Numbered from the stretch's first letter, positions 1-8,379 are shown. The stretch is 44,003 nt of DNA from an uncultured Sulfolobales archaeon (GCA_938045815.1 CALIBI010000045.1:1-44003); one strand, 5' to 3'. Made by a program: numbers and translations. Notes: generated by a model from the letters alone, not told the origin.

Positions 1-68
1 GAAGCTCTGAAGCATTAAATAGAATAATAGAGAAGTTAACTCAAGCTACTGATACTTCTTTCTCATAG
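1..68 (+). CDS. C-terminal end of an unknown protein (partial)
   Basis: An open frame enters from the left edge in the third reading frame and stops at TAG 66-68. It encodes about 21 residues ending ATDTSFS, preceded by a helix-like stretch (LNRIIEKL). The other two forward frames hit stops within 20 bases. The gene starts outside the window and too little is visible to name a family. This could also be a chance open frame, since it is so short. Confidence 0.4.
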   Translation, partial: SSEALNRIIEKLTQATDTSFS

Positions 69-473
69 TGAGTAAGGAATCTCTTTTGTTTTCTTGATAA
101 GTGAAATAGTAAAACTTAAATCACGCGTGAAGAGTGTGGAAGCTTGTAGAAACTCTGTAGGAAAGTGATTAGTGATAAAGCACTCATCGAGAGTAAGTCC
201 ACACCCTGGCCAGAGAGTTCAAACCCACGCAGACCCCCGCGCGTGAACTACGTTCTAGCTAGGAACTAGAGTTCATTTCATTGAACTCTAGGAGTTAGCT
301 AGCAACACGAGAGTCCACGCGAGATCCCGAACAAACAACCCACAAGTTGACTTGTTGTTACGTTGGTGGACGACTTACGTTGTGTTGGGATCTACATTAA
401 CTCCGTATACTTCGAAAACTTATAAGCTTACTCAATCATAGAAGATGTGGCTTCATGATCGTGAGGGTCTCTA
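69..473. other. Structured noncoding region with nested inverted repeats; possible ncRNA or origin-like DNA
   Basis: No convincing protein frame is seen. A TATA-like AAACTTAAAT (112-121) and the perfect 10-bp palindrome TCACGCGTGA (121-130) stand at the left. Nested pairs follow: GTGTGGA 134-140 with TCCACAC 198-204, ACTCT 152-156 with AGAGT 190-194, AGTG 171-174 with CACT 181-184. A strong hairpin fills 255-302: CTAGCTA/TAGCTAG outside, CTAGAGTTCA/TGAACTCTAG inside, loop of six. Then GTCCAC 313-318 pairs with GTGGAC 366-371, and GATCCC 323-328 with GGGATC 387-392; these two cross, so they are alternatives or a pseudoknot. CGCGTGAA is repeated at 124-131 and 240-247. I did not find RNase P or SRP RNA core motifs, and base composition is less GC-rich than the tRNA here. 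The identity is open. Confidence 0.5.
417..428 (+). promoter_or_regulatory. TATA box of pth2
   Basis: AACTTATAAGCT matches the archaeal TATA element and predicts transcription start near 447. A GTGAGGG ribosome-binding stretch at 461-467 then precedes the ATG at 474. Confidence 0.5.
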
Positions 474-830
474 ATGAGTTGCTATAAGCAGGTAATACTT
501 GTTCGCACAGACATAGAGATGAGTAAGGGTAAGTTAGCTGTTCAGGTAGCACACGCCTCGGTATCCGCGCTTATGGAGGCATTAAAGCGTAAGAGAGAGT
601 GGGTTGAGGAGTGGCTTGAAAAAGGACAGAAGAAAGTAGTTCTTAAGGTAACTAGCTTGAGAGAGTTAATGAGTCTCTACGAGGAAGCTAAGAGGTTTGA
701 TCTTCCAGTATCTCTTGTAGCTGACGCAGGACTAACCGAGCTTCCTGAAGGCACGATCACTGCCGTGGGTATAGGTCCTGCTCCTGATGAGCTGATAGAT
801 AAGATAACAGGGTCTCTTAAACTGCTTTAA
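474..830 (+). CDS. pth2: Peptidyl-tRNA hydrolase 2 (Pth2)
   Basis: Hydrolyses the ester bond of peptidyl-tRNA released from stalled ribosomes, recycling tRNA in the cytoplasm. The 118 residues match the usual archaeal Pth2 length. The family signature MSKGKLAVQVAHAS lies at about residues 16-29, with the conserved Lys, Gln and His of the active-site region, and the C-terminal half has the expected VADAGLTELPEGT and AVGIGPAP segments. The ATG at 474 follows a purine-rich GTGAGGG and a TATA box at 417. Downstream genes at 883 and 1142 run in the same direction, with a gap of about 50 bp, and may be cotranscribed. Confidence 0.93.
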   Translation: MSCYKQVILVRTDIEMSKGKLAVQVAHASVSALMEALKRKREWVEEWLEKGQKKVVLKVTSLRELMSLYEEAKRFDLPVSLVADAGLTELPEGTITAVGIGPAPDELIDKITGSLKLL

Positions 831-882
831 GAGTGGTTATAGAACCTCCTTCACTAATATTAAGGATTACTCAACACTCTTA

Positions 883-1167
883 ATGGTGAGTGGTTTGGAG
901 TCGGTAGTGATTCATTACGAGAAAGACGGCTTCAAGGTTTCTTTTTATGATTCGGTAGGTAAGTTAGTTGATTCTAGAGGGTTTTTGAGAGGACGTCGAA
1001 TTACCTTAGATTTCAGTAATGTTGAAGAGGTCAGGATTACTCCCTACAGTCTTGCTGAGGGCTTGATGATAGTTCTTAAAGGTGTTAAGGAGTTTAAGGT
1101 TTTAGAGGTTGGAGGAATTGAGGAAGTTCCTGGAGTTGAGGGTGGAGAGATCGAGGAGCAGGAGTGA
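883..1167 (+). CDS. Unknown 94-residue protein with acidic tail
   Basis: I do not recognise the family. The protein alternates short hydrophobic strands with charged turns, so a small beta-rich domain is likely, and ends in a Glu-rich tail (GGEIEEQE). No cysteine cluster, signal peptide or membrane segment is seen. The ATG at 883 and the GTG immediately after it are both possible starts. Its 3' end overlaps the start of the next gene by about 26 bases, which suggests coupled translation and a shared role. The position behind pth2 hints at a translation-related role, but that is only context. Confidence 0.6.
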   Translation: MVSGLESVVIHYEKDGFKVSFYDSVGKLVDSRGFLRGRRITLDFSNVEEVRITPYSLAEGLMIVLKGVKEFKVLEVGGIEEVPGVEGGEIEEQE

Positions 1168-1540
1168 TTTACATAAGAAAACTACACTCTATGTAGTTCT
1201 TAATAAAGATTGTGAGAAAGTGAGCTACGAGGTAGTAGAAAAGATTAGTGCGACACCGACATACTCTGTTGGTTCAGCAGAGATTCACAGAGTGTTGGTC
1301 CCGGAAGACTCTCTAGTTATTCAGGCTTCCTTCACACTCAATATCAAGAAAAGAATAAGTGGCGAGATCCTAATACTCGATTCTAGCGGTAAATTGCTCT
1401 GTAGAGCCGTCTACAGGAAGCTTAAGGTTAGGGTAACTTACGGTGGTGATCCACTTACGATGAGGTTACTTAAGTGCTTATTTGACTCACTAAAACTAAT
1501 AGTTAAAAAGTATAAGGTTCTCCAGACAACTAAGACTTAA
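1142..1540 (+). CDS. Unknown protein of about 132 residues
   Basis: Not recognised. The frame is open from TTG 1109, but GTG 1142 (or TTG 1136) gives a smaller overlap with the preceding gene and a basic start (ERSRSRSDLHKK). A purine-rich GGAGTTGAGG precedes it. The middle is strand-rich (TLYVVLN, LVIQASFTLNI, GEILILDSSG) and the C-terminus is a basic helix. Two cysteines near the middle and one near the end do not form a known motif. It probably forms an operon with the 883 gene. Start choice is uncertain. Confidence 0.55.
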   Translation: MERSRSRSDLHKKTTLYVVLNKDCEKVSYEVVEKISATPTYSVGSAEIHRVLVPEDSLVIQASFTLNIKKRISGEILILDSSGKLLCRAVYRKLKVRVTYGGDPLTMRLLKCLFDSLKLIVKKYKVLQTTKT

Positions 1541-1658
1541 TGACTTCCCTGATTAATGGTTCTTGCTTGCTTATTTTGTTTCTTATTTATAAGCCTTAAC
1601 ACGTTTAGTTATATTGTGTGAATATATGTTCGTATGTTCGGGTAGGATGGTGGAATGA

Positions 1659-1946
1659 ATGACTAAATACAGGAATTATTCTGACCCATACTCAGTTAAC
1701 GTTCAACGCTTCAGCATATACTACGACAAGAACATTAAGTCTAAGATGCCTCAAATAGGTGACGAACTGGTGGTTAAGATCGTTGAAGTTGATGAGGAGG
1801 GCAGGGGTGTTGGGTACTATAACGACTTCAAAGTCGTCATATCTAGAGCTGTCTTAGGAGAGAAGGTAAGAGTAGTGGTGAAGAAGATAGAGAATAAAGT
1901 GCTTCACGCTTCAGTGATTGAGAGATTTGGTATCTCAAGGAAATAG
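1659..1946 (+). CDS. TRAM-domain RNA-binding protein
   Basis: A 95-residue protein whose C-terminal two thirds form a TRAM domain: IGDELVVKIVEVDEEGRGVGYYNDFKV and then a GEKVRVVVKKI strand, the usual pattern of this small RNA-binding OB-like fold. Stand-alone TRAM proteins in archaea bind RNA and can act as RNA chaperones at low temperature. The N-terminal 30 residues are basic and aromatic. The ATG at 1659 is the first start after an in-frame TGA. A TATA element (ATTTATAAG, about 1587) lies upstream. It appears to be a single-gene unit between pth2 and the RFC genes. Confidence 0.8.
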   Translation: MTKYRNYSDPYSVNVQRFSIYYDKNIKSKMPQIGDELVVKIVEVDEEGRGVGYYNDFKVVISRAVLGEKVRVVVKKIENKVLHASVIERFGISRK

Positions 1947-2035
1947 TATGGTTTGTGAGTGCTTCAATTGGTGCTTAAGGAGTTACTGGTGATTGAGATG
2001 TTATAAATTTTACGCGTTGTATAATTATCTATTGG

Positions 2036-3064
2036 GTGCTTGATTTGAGTGAGGAGGAAGTGAGCAGGATTCTGGCTGAGTTATTATGGACTGAGAAGTA
2101 CAGACCTAAAACACTAGATGAGGTCGTGAATCAAAAGGAGGTAGTGACCAGGTTAAAGCAATTCATTAAAGAGAGGAATACACCGCACCTACTCTTCGCA
2201 GGTCCTCCAGGCACCGGGAAGACTACGGTGGCTCACGCCTTCGCTCATGACTTATACGGGGGTGACTATAGACTCTACTTACTAGAGCTAAACGCTTCTG
2301 ACGAGAGAGGTATTGACGTTATAAGAACTAAGGTTAAGGAGTTCGCTAGGACTAAAACACCGGGTAACGTGCCCTTTAAGCTCATACTTCTTGACGAATC
2401 AGATAACATGACGGCTGACGCACAACAAGCTCTCAGAAGACTCATGGAGATGTATGTTGTTGCTACCAGATTCATCTTAGTGGCTAACTACCCTAGCAAG
2501 ATAATAGAGCCTATACAGTCTAGATGCGCGGTCTTCAGGTTCGTTCCTCTAAATAGGGAGGACGTTGTAGGCAGGCTTTCATGGATCTGCGGGAAAGAAG
2601 GTGTTAAGTGTAATCAGGACGCTCTAAACACTATATACGACTTAAGCGAGGGTGATATGAGGAAAGCTATAAACATACTTCAGACTGCTGCGGCTTTAGG
2701 AGAAGTGAGTGTGTCGAATGTTTACAAGGTTGTTGGTTTGGCTCACCCGAAGGAGATTAAAGAAATGATTAAGACAGCATTGAGTGGTGACTTCATTAAA
2801 GCTAGGAACATACTAAGGTCTCTGATGGTCACGTACGGGCTTTCAGGAATCGATATAATCAAACAGATACATAAGGAGATAACGTCGTCAGATATTGACT
2901 TGCCTGAGGAAGCTAAAGTAGAGCTTGCTGACTATGTGGGGGAGATTCAGTTCAGACTTGTTGAGGGTGCTGATGAGGAGATACAGCTTGATGCTCTCTT
3001 AGCTAGGCTGGTTGTTCTAGGGAAGAAGATAGTGGGGGTAGCTCCTAAACGTGTCGGTAAGTAA
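2036..3064 (+). CDS. rfcS: Replication factor C small subunit
   Basis: AAA+ clamp-loader subunit that, with the large subunit, opens the PCNA ring and places it on primed DNA. Visible motifs: RFC box WTEKYRPKTLDEVV (about 18-31), Walker A GPPGTGKTT (56-64), Walker B LILLDESD (116-123; many homologues have DEAD here), and the SRC motif IQSRC. Length of 342 residues fits archaeal RFC small subunits. TATAAATTT around 2001 places transcription start close to GTG 2036, so the mRNA is probably nearly leaderless; TTG 2045 is an alternative start. The 3' end overlaps rfcL by 14 bases. Confidence 0.96.
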   Translation: MLDLSEEEVSRILAELLWTEKYRPKTLDEVVNQKEVVTRLKQFIKERNTPHLLFAGPPGTGKTTVAHAFAHDLYGGDYRLYLLELNASDERGIDVIRTKVKEFARTKTPGNVPFKLILLDESDNMTADAQQALRRLMEMYVVATRFILVANYPSKIIEPIQSRCAVFRFVPLNREDVVGRLSWICGKEGVKCNQDALNTIYDLSEGDMRKAINILQTAAALGEVSVSNVYKVVGLAHPKEIKEMIKTALSGDFIKARNILRSLMVTYGLSGIDIIKQIHKEITSSDIDLPEEAKVELADYVGEIQFRLVEGADEEIQLDALLARLVVLGKKIVGVAPKRVGK

Positions 3065-4472
3065 GATTCCTTGGGTAATAAAGTATAGGCCTAGAAAGCT
3101 GAGTGAGTTCGTTAATCAAGAAGAGGCAATAGAGAAGATAAAGGACTGGATTAAGAAGTGGCTTTCAGGAAAGCCTGAGAGAAAGGCAGCACTTTTTCAC
3201 GGACCGCCAGGTTCCGGCAAGACATCAATAGTTGAGGCTCTATGTAGGGAGTATGGTTTCCAGCTAATCGAAATGAATGCTAGCGATTACAGAAGAGAGC
3301 AAGATATTGAGAGGGTAGCTAAGTTAGCTAGTGCTCAGAGAGGTCTCTTCGCTAACAGGAGAATAATACTACTAGACGAGATTGATGGCTTAGCACTTGC
3401 TGGAGGAGCTGACGCAGGAGCTATAGAAGCTATCGTGGAGCTGATCGAAACTACCAGGAATCCCGTGATCATGACAGCTAATAATCCGTGGGACCTGACT
3501 TTCAAAACACTTAGAGATCACTCAGTAATGATAGAGTTTAAGAGGCTTGATAAGCGTGACGTGCTTGAGGTTCTTCGAAGAATATGTGCGGCTGAGAAGC
3601 TCTCATGTGACGAGAAAGCACTAAGCTTCATAGCAGAGAGGTCTGAGGGTGACTTAAGATCAGCTATAAATGATTTAGAAGCTGTCGCTGAGGGGGGTGG
3701 TGAAGTCACTGAAGAAATCGCTAGGCAACTCCTCAGAGCTAGAGACAGAATCCTAGAACCTTTTGAGGTTGTCCGAAAGATTTTCTGGTCTAAGTATGTC
3801 TGGCAAGCTAAGCTCAACGCAACCCAGACAGACTTAGATCCTGATACCATGATGGAATGGATAAACGAGAACCTCCCCAGGCAGATTACAGATCCTGAAG
3901 ACTTATGGAGAGCTTACGAGGCTCTAGCGAAAGCTGATGTGTACAGGGGTCGTATAGTGAGGACTGGATCCTGGGATTTTCTAGCTTATACTATAGAGTT
4001 AATGACCGCAGGAGTTGCTTTAGCTCCTAAGAACGATCCTAAATCTAAGTTTAGGTGGGTTAAGTATCAGTTTCCGGAGAAGATAAGGTTAATGTCTCAA
4101 ACAAGAGAATATAGAGCTTTAAGAGACAGTATGGCGAGTATCATAGGTGAACGTATACACGCTTCTAAAGCTAAGGTATTGAAAGACGTGCTACCATACA
4201 TCAGGGTAATCTTCGAGAATAATGTTGAGGTAGCCGCCAAGATAGCTATCTCTCTAAACCTGACTGACCCTATGATTAAGTACCTCTCGCAGAGTAAGGG
4301 TGATGAGATAATCGCTAGAGTTAAGGAGTTGAGGAAAGCTATAAGAGCTGAAGCCAGGAAAACAGAGTCGAAAAAAGGAGAAACCCAGAAAAACACTAAA
4401 AAGAGTGAAGAAATCAAGAAGCAGCAAGTTAAGGGTGGGTTAGATTCTTTCACTAAGAAGACGAGATTCTAG
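3051..4472 (+). CDS. rfcL: Replication factor C large subunit
   Basis: Large subunit of the archaeal clamp loader. The N-terminus carries WVIKYRPRKLSEFV, Walker A HGPPGSGKTS (50-59) and Walker B IILLDEIDGL (about 104-113). A collar domain follows and the C-terminus is a long Lys/Glu-rich, probably disordered linker. The last residues, GGLDSFTKKTRF, resemble a PCNA-interacting motif as found at the end of other archaeal RFC-L proteins, though it is not a perfect QxxLxxFF. The GTG start at 3051 lies inside rfcS, giving coupled translation. The stop codon overlaps the stop of the convergent HTH gene at 4469-4472. Confidence 0.95.
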   Translation: MSVSKIPWVIKYRPRKLSEFVNQEEAIEKIKDWIKKWLSGKPERKAALFHGPPGSGKTSIVEALCREYGFQLIEMNASDYRREQDIERVAKLASAQRGLFANRRIILLDEIDGLALAGGADAGAIEAIVELIETTRNPVIMTANNPWDLTFKTLRDHSVMIEFKRLDKRDVLEVLRRICAAEKLSCDEKALSFIAERSEGDLRSAINDLEAVAEGGGEVTEEIARQLLRARDRILEPFEVVRKIFWSKYVWQAKLNATQTDLDPDTMMEWINENLPRQITDPEDLWRAYEALAKADVYRGRIVRTGSWDFLAYTIELMTAGVALAPKNDPKSKFRWVKYQFPEKIRLMSQTREYRALRDSMASIIGERIHASKAKVLKDVLPYIRVIFENNVEVAAKIAISLNLTDPMIKYLSQSKGDEIIARVKELRKAIRAEARKTESKKGETQKNTKKSEEIKKQQVKGGLDSFTKKTRF

Positions 4473-4729
4473 AAAGAACTGAGGAATTCTTCGAGTTTTC
4501 TAGTCTTTGGGTTGAGCCAGTTAGGTCTTACTAGTCTCAGCTTACCTATCCTGACTTCCTCAACAAGACCTGCGTTAATCAGGTAATCAACATGCTTACA
4601 CACGGTCTTATAATTAAGTTTAGTCTCCTTGATTATCTGGTTGATATTTACCTCACCCCTCCCTAAAATAACTCTCAACACCTTAATCCTAGCCTTACTA
4701 GAAAATACCTCCTCTAACTGGGGACTCAC
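4469..4729 (-). CDS. Winged-helix DNA-binding protein coupled to orc1
   Basis: An 86-residue protein that is almost entirely a winged helix-turn-helix of the ArsR-like type: helix KARIKVLRVIL, recognition region INQIIKETKLNYKTVCKHVDYLI, and wing LVEEVRIGKLRLVRPNW. No metal site or ligand domain is visible. Its GTG start shares the G of the orc1 TAG stop (TAGTG), so the two are translated in a coupled fashion from one message. It may regulate the orc1/rfc region or DNA replication, but that is inferred from position only. Confidence 0.8.
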   Translation of the reverse strand: MSPQLEEVFSSKARIKVLRVILGRGEVNINQIIKETKLNYKTVCKHVDYLINAGLVEEVRIGKLRLVRPNWLNPKTRKLEEFLSSF

Positions 4730-5976
4730 TACCCAACCCTCAACTGCTTTATTACTGCGTCAAGCTTCTGTAGTGCGGCTCCTAAGGGAGCTGCTCCGAA
4801 ACCTACGTAGGTGCTCCTACCTCTCCTGCCCTTCAATGAAGTCTTAGTTATTATTATTCCTCTCTGTTTTAAATCCATCACGTAGGCATAGAGCTGTGTG
4901 TGTTTTCTAGGCTCCTCACCCAATTCTTCACATACTTTATCATAAGTAGCTTCAATCGTGCTGATAGGCACGTAGTCTAGTCCTGATTCTTTCAGAGCGT
5001 GTAAGATTGCCTTAAGAACCAGTATTTCGTGGAGATTCAGGTAGTGTAGGTTATCTAGTAAATCAATTAACGCTGGATACTCTTGAGCTATGACTTGCCT
5101 TACATGATCTATTGTTACTCGAGTAGTTCTGCCCTCTGCTAAGTCTTTATCAGCTAGTTTCCCAGCAGCATGCAGTACTGCGAGAGCTTTTCTCGCGTTT
5201 CCGTCCCCGCTCGTATCGTGTCCGCTCATCTTAGATATGTAGTCTATTACTTCTTCACCTACTACTCCCTGATGAAAAGCAGCATCAACTCTGTCTTTCA
5301 GTATTGTGTAGAGCTCTGAAGCTCTGTAAGGCTCGAAAGGCACGAAGTTCTTCATTAAGTAACTTCCAGTCACGCTATCGACTCTAGACCACACACTTGC
5401 TGGTGATCCTCTAGCGATGAATATCATGTTGACTCTCTTCACATCTTCTTGTAGGACATCGTACATCCTCACTATCGCATGCCTGTCTTCAGGCGGTGCT
5501 GTACTAAGGAAATACTCAAATTCGTCTAGAGCTAGTATTAAGTAAGTGTTTTCTCTATTCAGTAACTTTAAGAAGACTGATAGTAACTCATTAGAGGAAA
5601 TCCCTCTATCAGGTATGTGCAGGCATAAAGAGTCTTTAGCTTCTCTTATAATCCCCACCAAATTTTTAGACCTAGAACAGTTCACGTGAACATACTTCAG
5701 CTTAATACCCCTACTCTCAGCAACTCTAGAAATCTCTCGTCCAAAAACTATTGAGGTAAGTGTTTTTCCAGTCCCCACAGGTCCCGCTAGCAAAACTTTA
5801 ACACTACTTGCACCTGGCTTAAGAATGACTGGCTTAAACAGCTCTACTAATTGTTTCAACTGCTTATCTCTATACCTAATCACTGGAGGTATGAATTCAG
5901 GGTACAAGACAGACTCATCAACAAATACTGAAGGCCTCCTAATCTCACTTTCGATTAACTCACGTAGTTCATTCAT
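4729..5976 (-). CDS. orc1: Orc1/Cdc6 replication initiator
   Basis: Origin-binding AAA+ initiator that also helps load the MCM helicase. Motifs in the 415 residues: Walker A AGPVGTGKTL (64-73), Walker B LILALDEFEYF (about 145-155), sensor-like MIFIARGS and the sensor 2 region GDGNARKALAVL. The C-terminal ~100 residues form the winged-helix domain (GLDYVPISTIEATYDKV, then a basic RRGRSTYVGFG wing). The N-terminal RPSVFVDESVLYPEFIPP is typical of the family. The 65-bp gap before it carries an ACTATATAAAGAT TATA element on the minus strand near 6010. No origin recognition box was seen next to the gene. Confidence 0.94.
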   Translation of the reverse strand: MNELRELIESEIRRPSVFVDESVLYPEFIPPVIRYRDKQLKQLVELFKPVILKPGASSVKVLLAGPVGTGKTLTSIVFGREISRVAESRGIKLKYVHVNCSRSKNLVGIIREAKDSLCLHIPDRGISSNELLSVFLKLLNRENTYLILALDEFEYFLSTAPPEDRHAIVRMYDVLQEDVKRVNMIFIARGSPASVWSRVDSVTGSYLMKNFVPFEPYRASELYTILKDRVDAAFHQGVVGEEVIDYISKMSGHDTSGDGNARKALAVLHAAGKLADKDLAEGRTTRVTIDHVRQVIAQEYPALIDLLDNLHYLNLHEILVLKAILHALKESGLDYVPISTIEATYDKVCEELGEEPRKHTQLYAYVMDLKQRGIIITKTSLKGRRGRSTYVGFGAAPLGAALQKLDAVIKQLRVG

Positions 5977-6041
5977 ACTTTCACTTAACCTATGAACACT
6001 ACGTTAACTCACTATATAAAGATACGTTACTAGAGTATTGG

Positions 6042-6791
6042 TTAAATCCTGGTGAGTGCCTCCAAGACTACCCTGGCTACGTCAACAACTCTACTCTTCA
6101 AATCCTCGGCGGAGGCGTGACCTAAGTCCTCAACGAGAGAATTACTTACGACTAGAACACACGCGGTCTTAACTCCACGCATTAATGAAACCGCGAATAA
6201 ACCGGCGCACTCCATCTCGACAGCTACTAAACCTCTTGAGGACCATTTCTTAGCAAACACAGGATCTTCAGCGTAAAAAGCATCACTACTGAAGATAGGT
6301 CCTAAGACGTACTCCATCCTCCTCTCCTCAGCTACTTCAGCAATCCTCCTGAGTAGCGTGAAGTCTGGAGTTGAGGGACAGCACACATCCTCACCATAGT
6401 ACTGCCTAAAAAGACCGCCAGGATAGTGTGCGGCCCCGGTAGGTATGACTACGTCACCTATCCTCAACTTATTAACTAAAGCTCCTGCAGTGCCTAACCT
6501 GATGAAGTACTTACCCCCATAAGCTATGAGCTCCTCCAGCACTATCAGAGCTGAAGGCATCCCAACACCGTGCGTAGCTATAGTTACTGGGAATTCCCTA
6601 TAATAACCCGTGTATGTGAGAAAGCCTCTACTCTCATTAACTAATTTCACGTCATCCAGCAATTCAGACAAGTACTTGACTCTAGCAGGGTCTCCAGCCA
6701 TTAAGACTCTCTCAGCTACTCCGCCTTCCCGTATCTTCATGTGTACTGGAACTATTTTTCTGTTGGGAACATCACCCAAGGCAATCACCAA
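6042..6791 (-). CDS. Nucleoside phosphorylase, MTA/purine nucleoside phosphorylase type
   Basis: Member of the hexameric PNP/UDP family, which cleaves nucleosides with phosphate in salvage. GDPARVKYLSELL, the catalytic-region ATHGVGMPSALIVLEEL, FIRLGTAGAL and VAVEMECAGLF are all present, and the order and wording closely resemble the crenarchaeal 5'-methylthioadenosine/purine nucleoside phosphorylase, so that activity is more likely than uridine phosphorylase. Exact substrate cannot be fixed by eye. Length is 249 residues. TTG 6791, or GTG two codons... one codon later, is the likely start. It is transcribed away from the divergent aldolase gene. Confidence 0.85.
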   Translation of the reverse strand: MVIALGDVPNRKIVPVHMKIREGGVAERVLMAGDPARVKYLSELLDDVKLVNESRGFLTYTGYYREFPVTIATHGVGMPSALIVLEELIAYGGKYFIRLGTAGALVNKLRIGDVVIPTGAAHYPGGLFRQYYGEDVCCPSTPDFTLLRRIAEVAEERRMEYVLGPIFSSDAFYAEDPVFAKKWSSRGLVAVEMECAGLFAVSLMRGVKTACVLVVSNSLVEDLGHASAEDLKSRVVDVARVVLEALTRI

Positions 6792-6852
6792 TTACGTATA
6801 CTAACACGTGTTTTTAACTTACGTGACAAGTGTTTACGTGGGTGATTGATGG

Positions 6853-7500
6853 TTGTATGAAGAACTAAAGAAGGAAATCGTTGATGTTCTTAAGTTTATG
6901 GAGATTAAGGGGCTAAATCACGGGAGATCCGGCAACGTTAGTGTCAGGATTAAGGGGGTTGATCACGTCTTAATAACGCCTAGCGGCTTACCGAAAGCCA
7001 GTCTATCTACGGAAGACATCGTGGTTGTTTCTATGAGTGGTGAGGTTATTGAGGGTTCTCGAAAACCTACTGTTGAGTTACCTCTTCATACAGCGATCTA
7101 CGCAAGCTATAATTACTTCAACGCAGTTATCCACGCACACCCTATATACGTCACCGCGCTAGCTATTGCTCGCGAACCCCTCCCACCAGTTATTGAGGAA
7201 GCAGTTCTCTACGTCGGGGGTGAAGTAAGGGTTGCTGAGTACGCGCCTTTTGGTAGTAGGGAGTTAGCTGAGAACGTAGTTAAGGCTCTTGAAGGCAGGT
7301 CTGCAGCCATCCTCCCTAACCACGGTGTAGTGACGTGTGGTAAGAATCTCGAGGAAGCTCTTGAAGTACTAGTTCTTGTCGAGAGATTAGCTCAATCATA
7401 TATTCTGAGTAAGATGTTAGGCAAGATCACTAAACCACCTGACGAAGTGATTAAGTACTTAAGTGAGTTGTTTAGGAGGAGGGTATTAAGTCTTGAGTGA
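6853..7500 (+). CDS. Class II aldolase/adducin family protein, fuculose-phosphate aldolase-like
   Basis: Zinc-dependent class II aldolase domain over the full 215 residues. Visible elements: NHGRSGNVSVR (22-32), ITPSGLPK (41-48), the catalytic Glu75 in VELPLHTAIY, zinc ligands His94 and His96 in VIHAHP and His157 in LPNHGVV. Family members split sugar phosphates such as fuculose-1-phosphate, while others are dehydratases of methionine salvage (MtnB). Because the neighbouring phosphorylase resembles MTA phosphorylase, an MTA or 5'-deoxynucleoside salvage role is an attractive inference. TTG 6853 is the likely start, preceded by GGTGATTGATGG. Confidence 0.82.
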   Translation: MYEELKKEIVDVLKFMEIKGLNHGRSGNVSVRIKGVDHVLITPSGLPKASLSTEDIVVVSMSGEVIEGSRKPTVELPLHTAIYASYNYFNAVIHAHPIYVTALAIAREPLPPVIEEAVLYVGGEVRVAEYAPFGSRELAENVVKALEGRSAAILPNHGVVTCGKNLEEALEVLVLVERLAQSYILSKMLGKITKPPDEVIKYLSELFRRRVLSLE

Positions 7501-7638
7501 GACTTCTATTCTCCAACAACACTTATAATCCCCTAGCAAGGGTTAGTCACTAGTGATTAAGATGCTCTCCCTCCAGAGATGCTTGGCTGTCTTAAACTCA
7601 AGTCTTGGAGAGAGCCTAGTTCTTAGGGTGAGTCTTGA

Positions 7639-8379
7639 ATGACCAGAAGAATAGGCTTCTTCTTTGACTACGACGGTGTTCTAGCACCAATCACTCCTAA
7701 CCCGAGTGGCGGGTCTCCTGATCCTGAGTTAATAAGTGTTATTAGAAGCTTGAGCTCAGAGCACGCTGTCGCTGTCGTTAGCGGGAGAGATTGCAGATAC
7801 CTGCTTGAGAGAGTGTCTGGGTTAAGCGGCTACGCTTGTGTTTACGGGCTTGAGATCGTTGCTAAAGGGTACGTAGTAGTTGATGAGGAAGCTTACTTAG
7901 GTGTGAAGCCTAGGTATATTGAGGAGCTAGCTTCAGAAATTACTGAAAAGTTTAGTAGGGGGGTAGGGATCATAGTAGGGAGGACGTTGCAGGGAATCCC
8001 TCTAGGGATGAGTATCTACTGGTTTCTCAGAAACGGAAAACCGAGGGAACTAGAACATATTGCTGAGAAAGCTCGAAGTAAAGGGCTCGTGGTTTATGAC
8101 GTAATGAGATGGGGAGACTACGCTGAGTTTATGGACATACACGTAGCTAGGAGGAGTAAAGACGAAGCAATAAGAATACTTAAGACACTACTCGATGTCA
8201 GTAAGACGATATACTTTGGAGACAGCTACAGTGATATACCTGCATTCAAAGAAGCTGACGTGAGGGTTCTTGTAAAACATAAATATAACAACGACTTAAG
8301 AATAGAAGCAGACTACACTGTAGACGTGAGTGAGTTAACTAAATGGCTAATTAATCACATAAAAACCTTAATAGTTTAA
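7639..8379 (+). CDS. HAD phosphatase, trehalose-6-phosphate phosphatase-like
   Basis: HAD-superfamily hydrolase of the OtsB/trehalose-phosphatase group, 246 residues. Motif I is FDYDGVLAPI with Asp10 and Asp12, motif II VVSGRD, and motifs III/IV KDEAIRILK and FGDSYSDIPAF. These enzymes remove phosphate from trehalose-6-phosphate or related phosphorylated osmolytes such as mannosyl-3-phosphoglycerate. No synthase gene is next to it, but a broken glycosyltransferase is convergent downstream. TATA element ACTTATAATC (about 7520) is upstream, and CTCTCC/GGAGAG arms at 7565 and 7606 could fold in the leader. Confidence 0.78.
   Translation: MTRRIGFFFDYDGVLAPITPNPSGGSPDPELISVIRSLSSEHAVAVVSGRDCRYLLERVSGLSGYACVYGLEIVAKGYVVVDEEAYLGVKPRYIEELASEITEKFSRGVGIIVGRTLQGIPLGMSIYWFLRNGKPRELEHIAEKARSKGLVVYDVMRWGDYAEFMDIHVARRSKDEAIRILKTLLDVSKTIYFGDSYSDIPAFKEADVRVLVKHKYNNDLRIEADYTVDVSELTKWLINHIKTLIV

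Noticed and set aside
69-473. RNase P RNA or SRP RNA gene
   Set aside because: AGGAAAGT near 159 recalls the RNase P core, but the following GTCC and the distal conserved segment do not fit, no SRP helix 8 motif is seen, and base composition is low for a stable RNA of a hyperthermophile.
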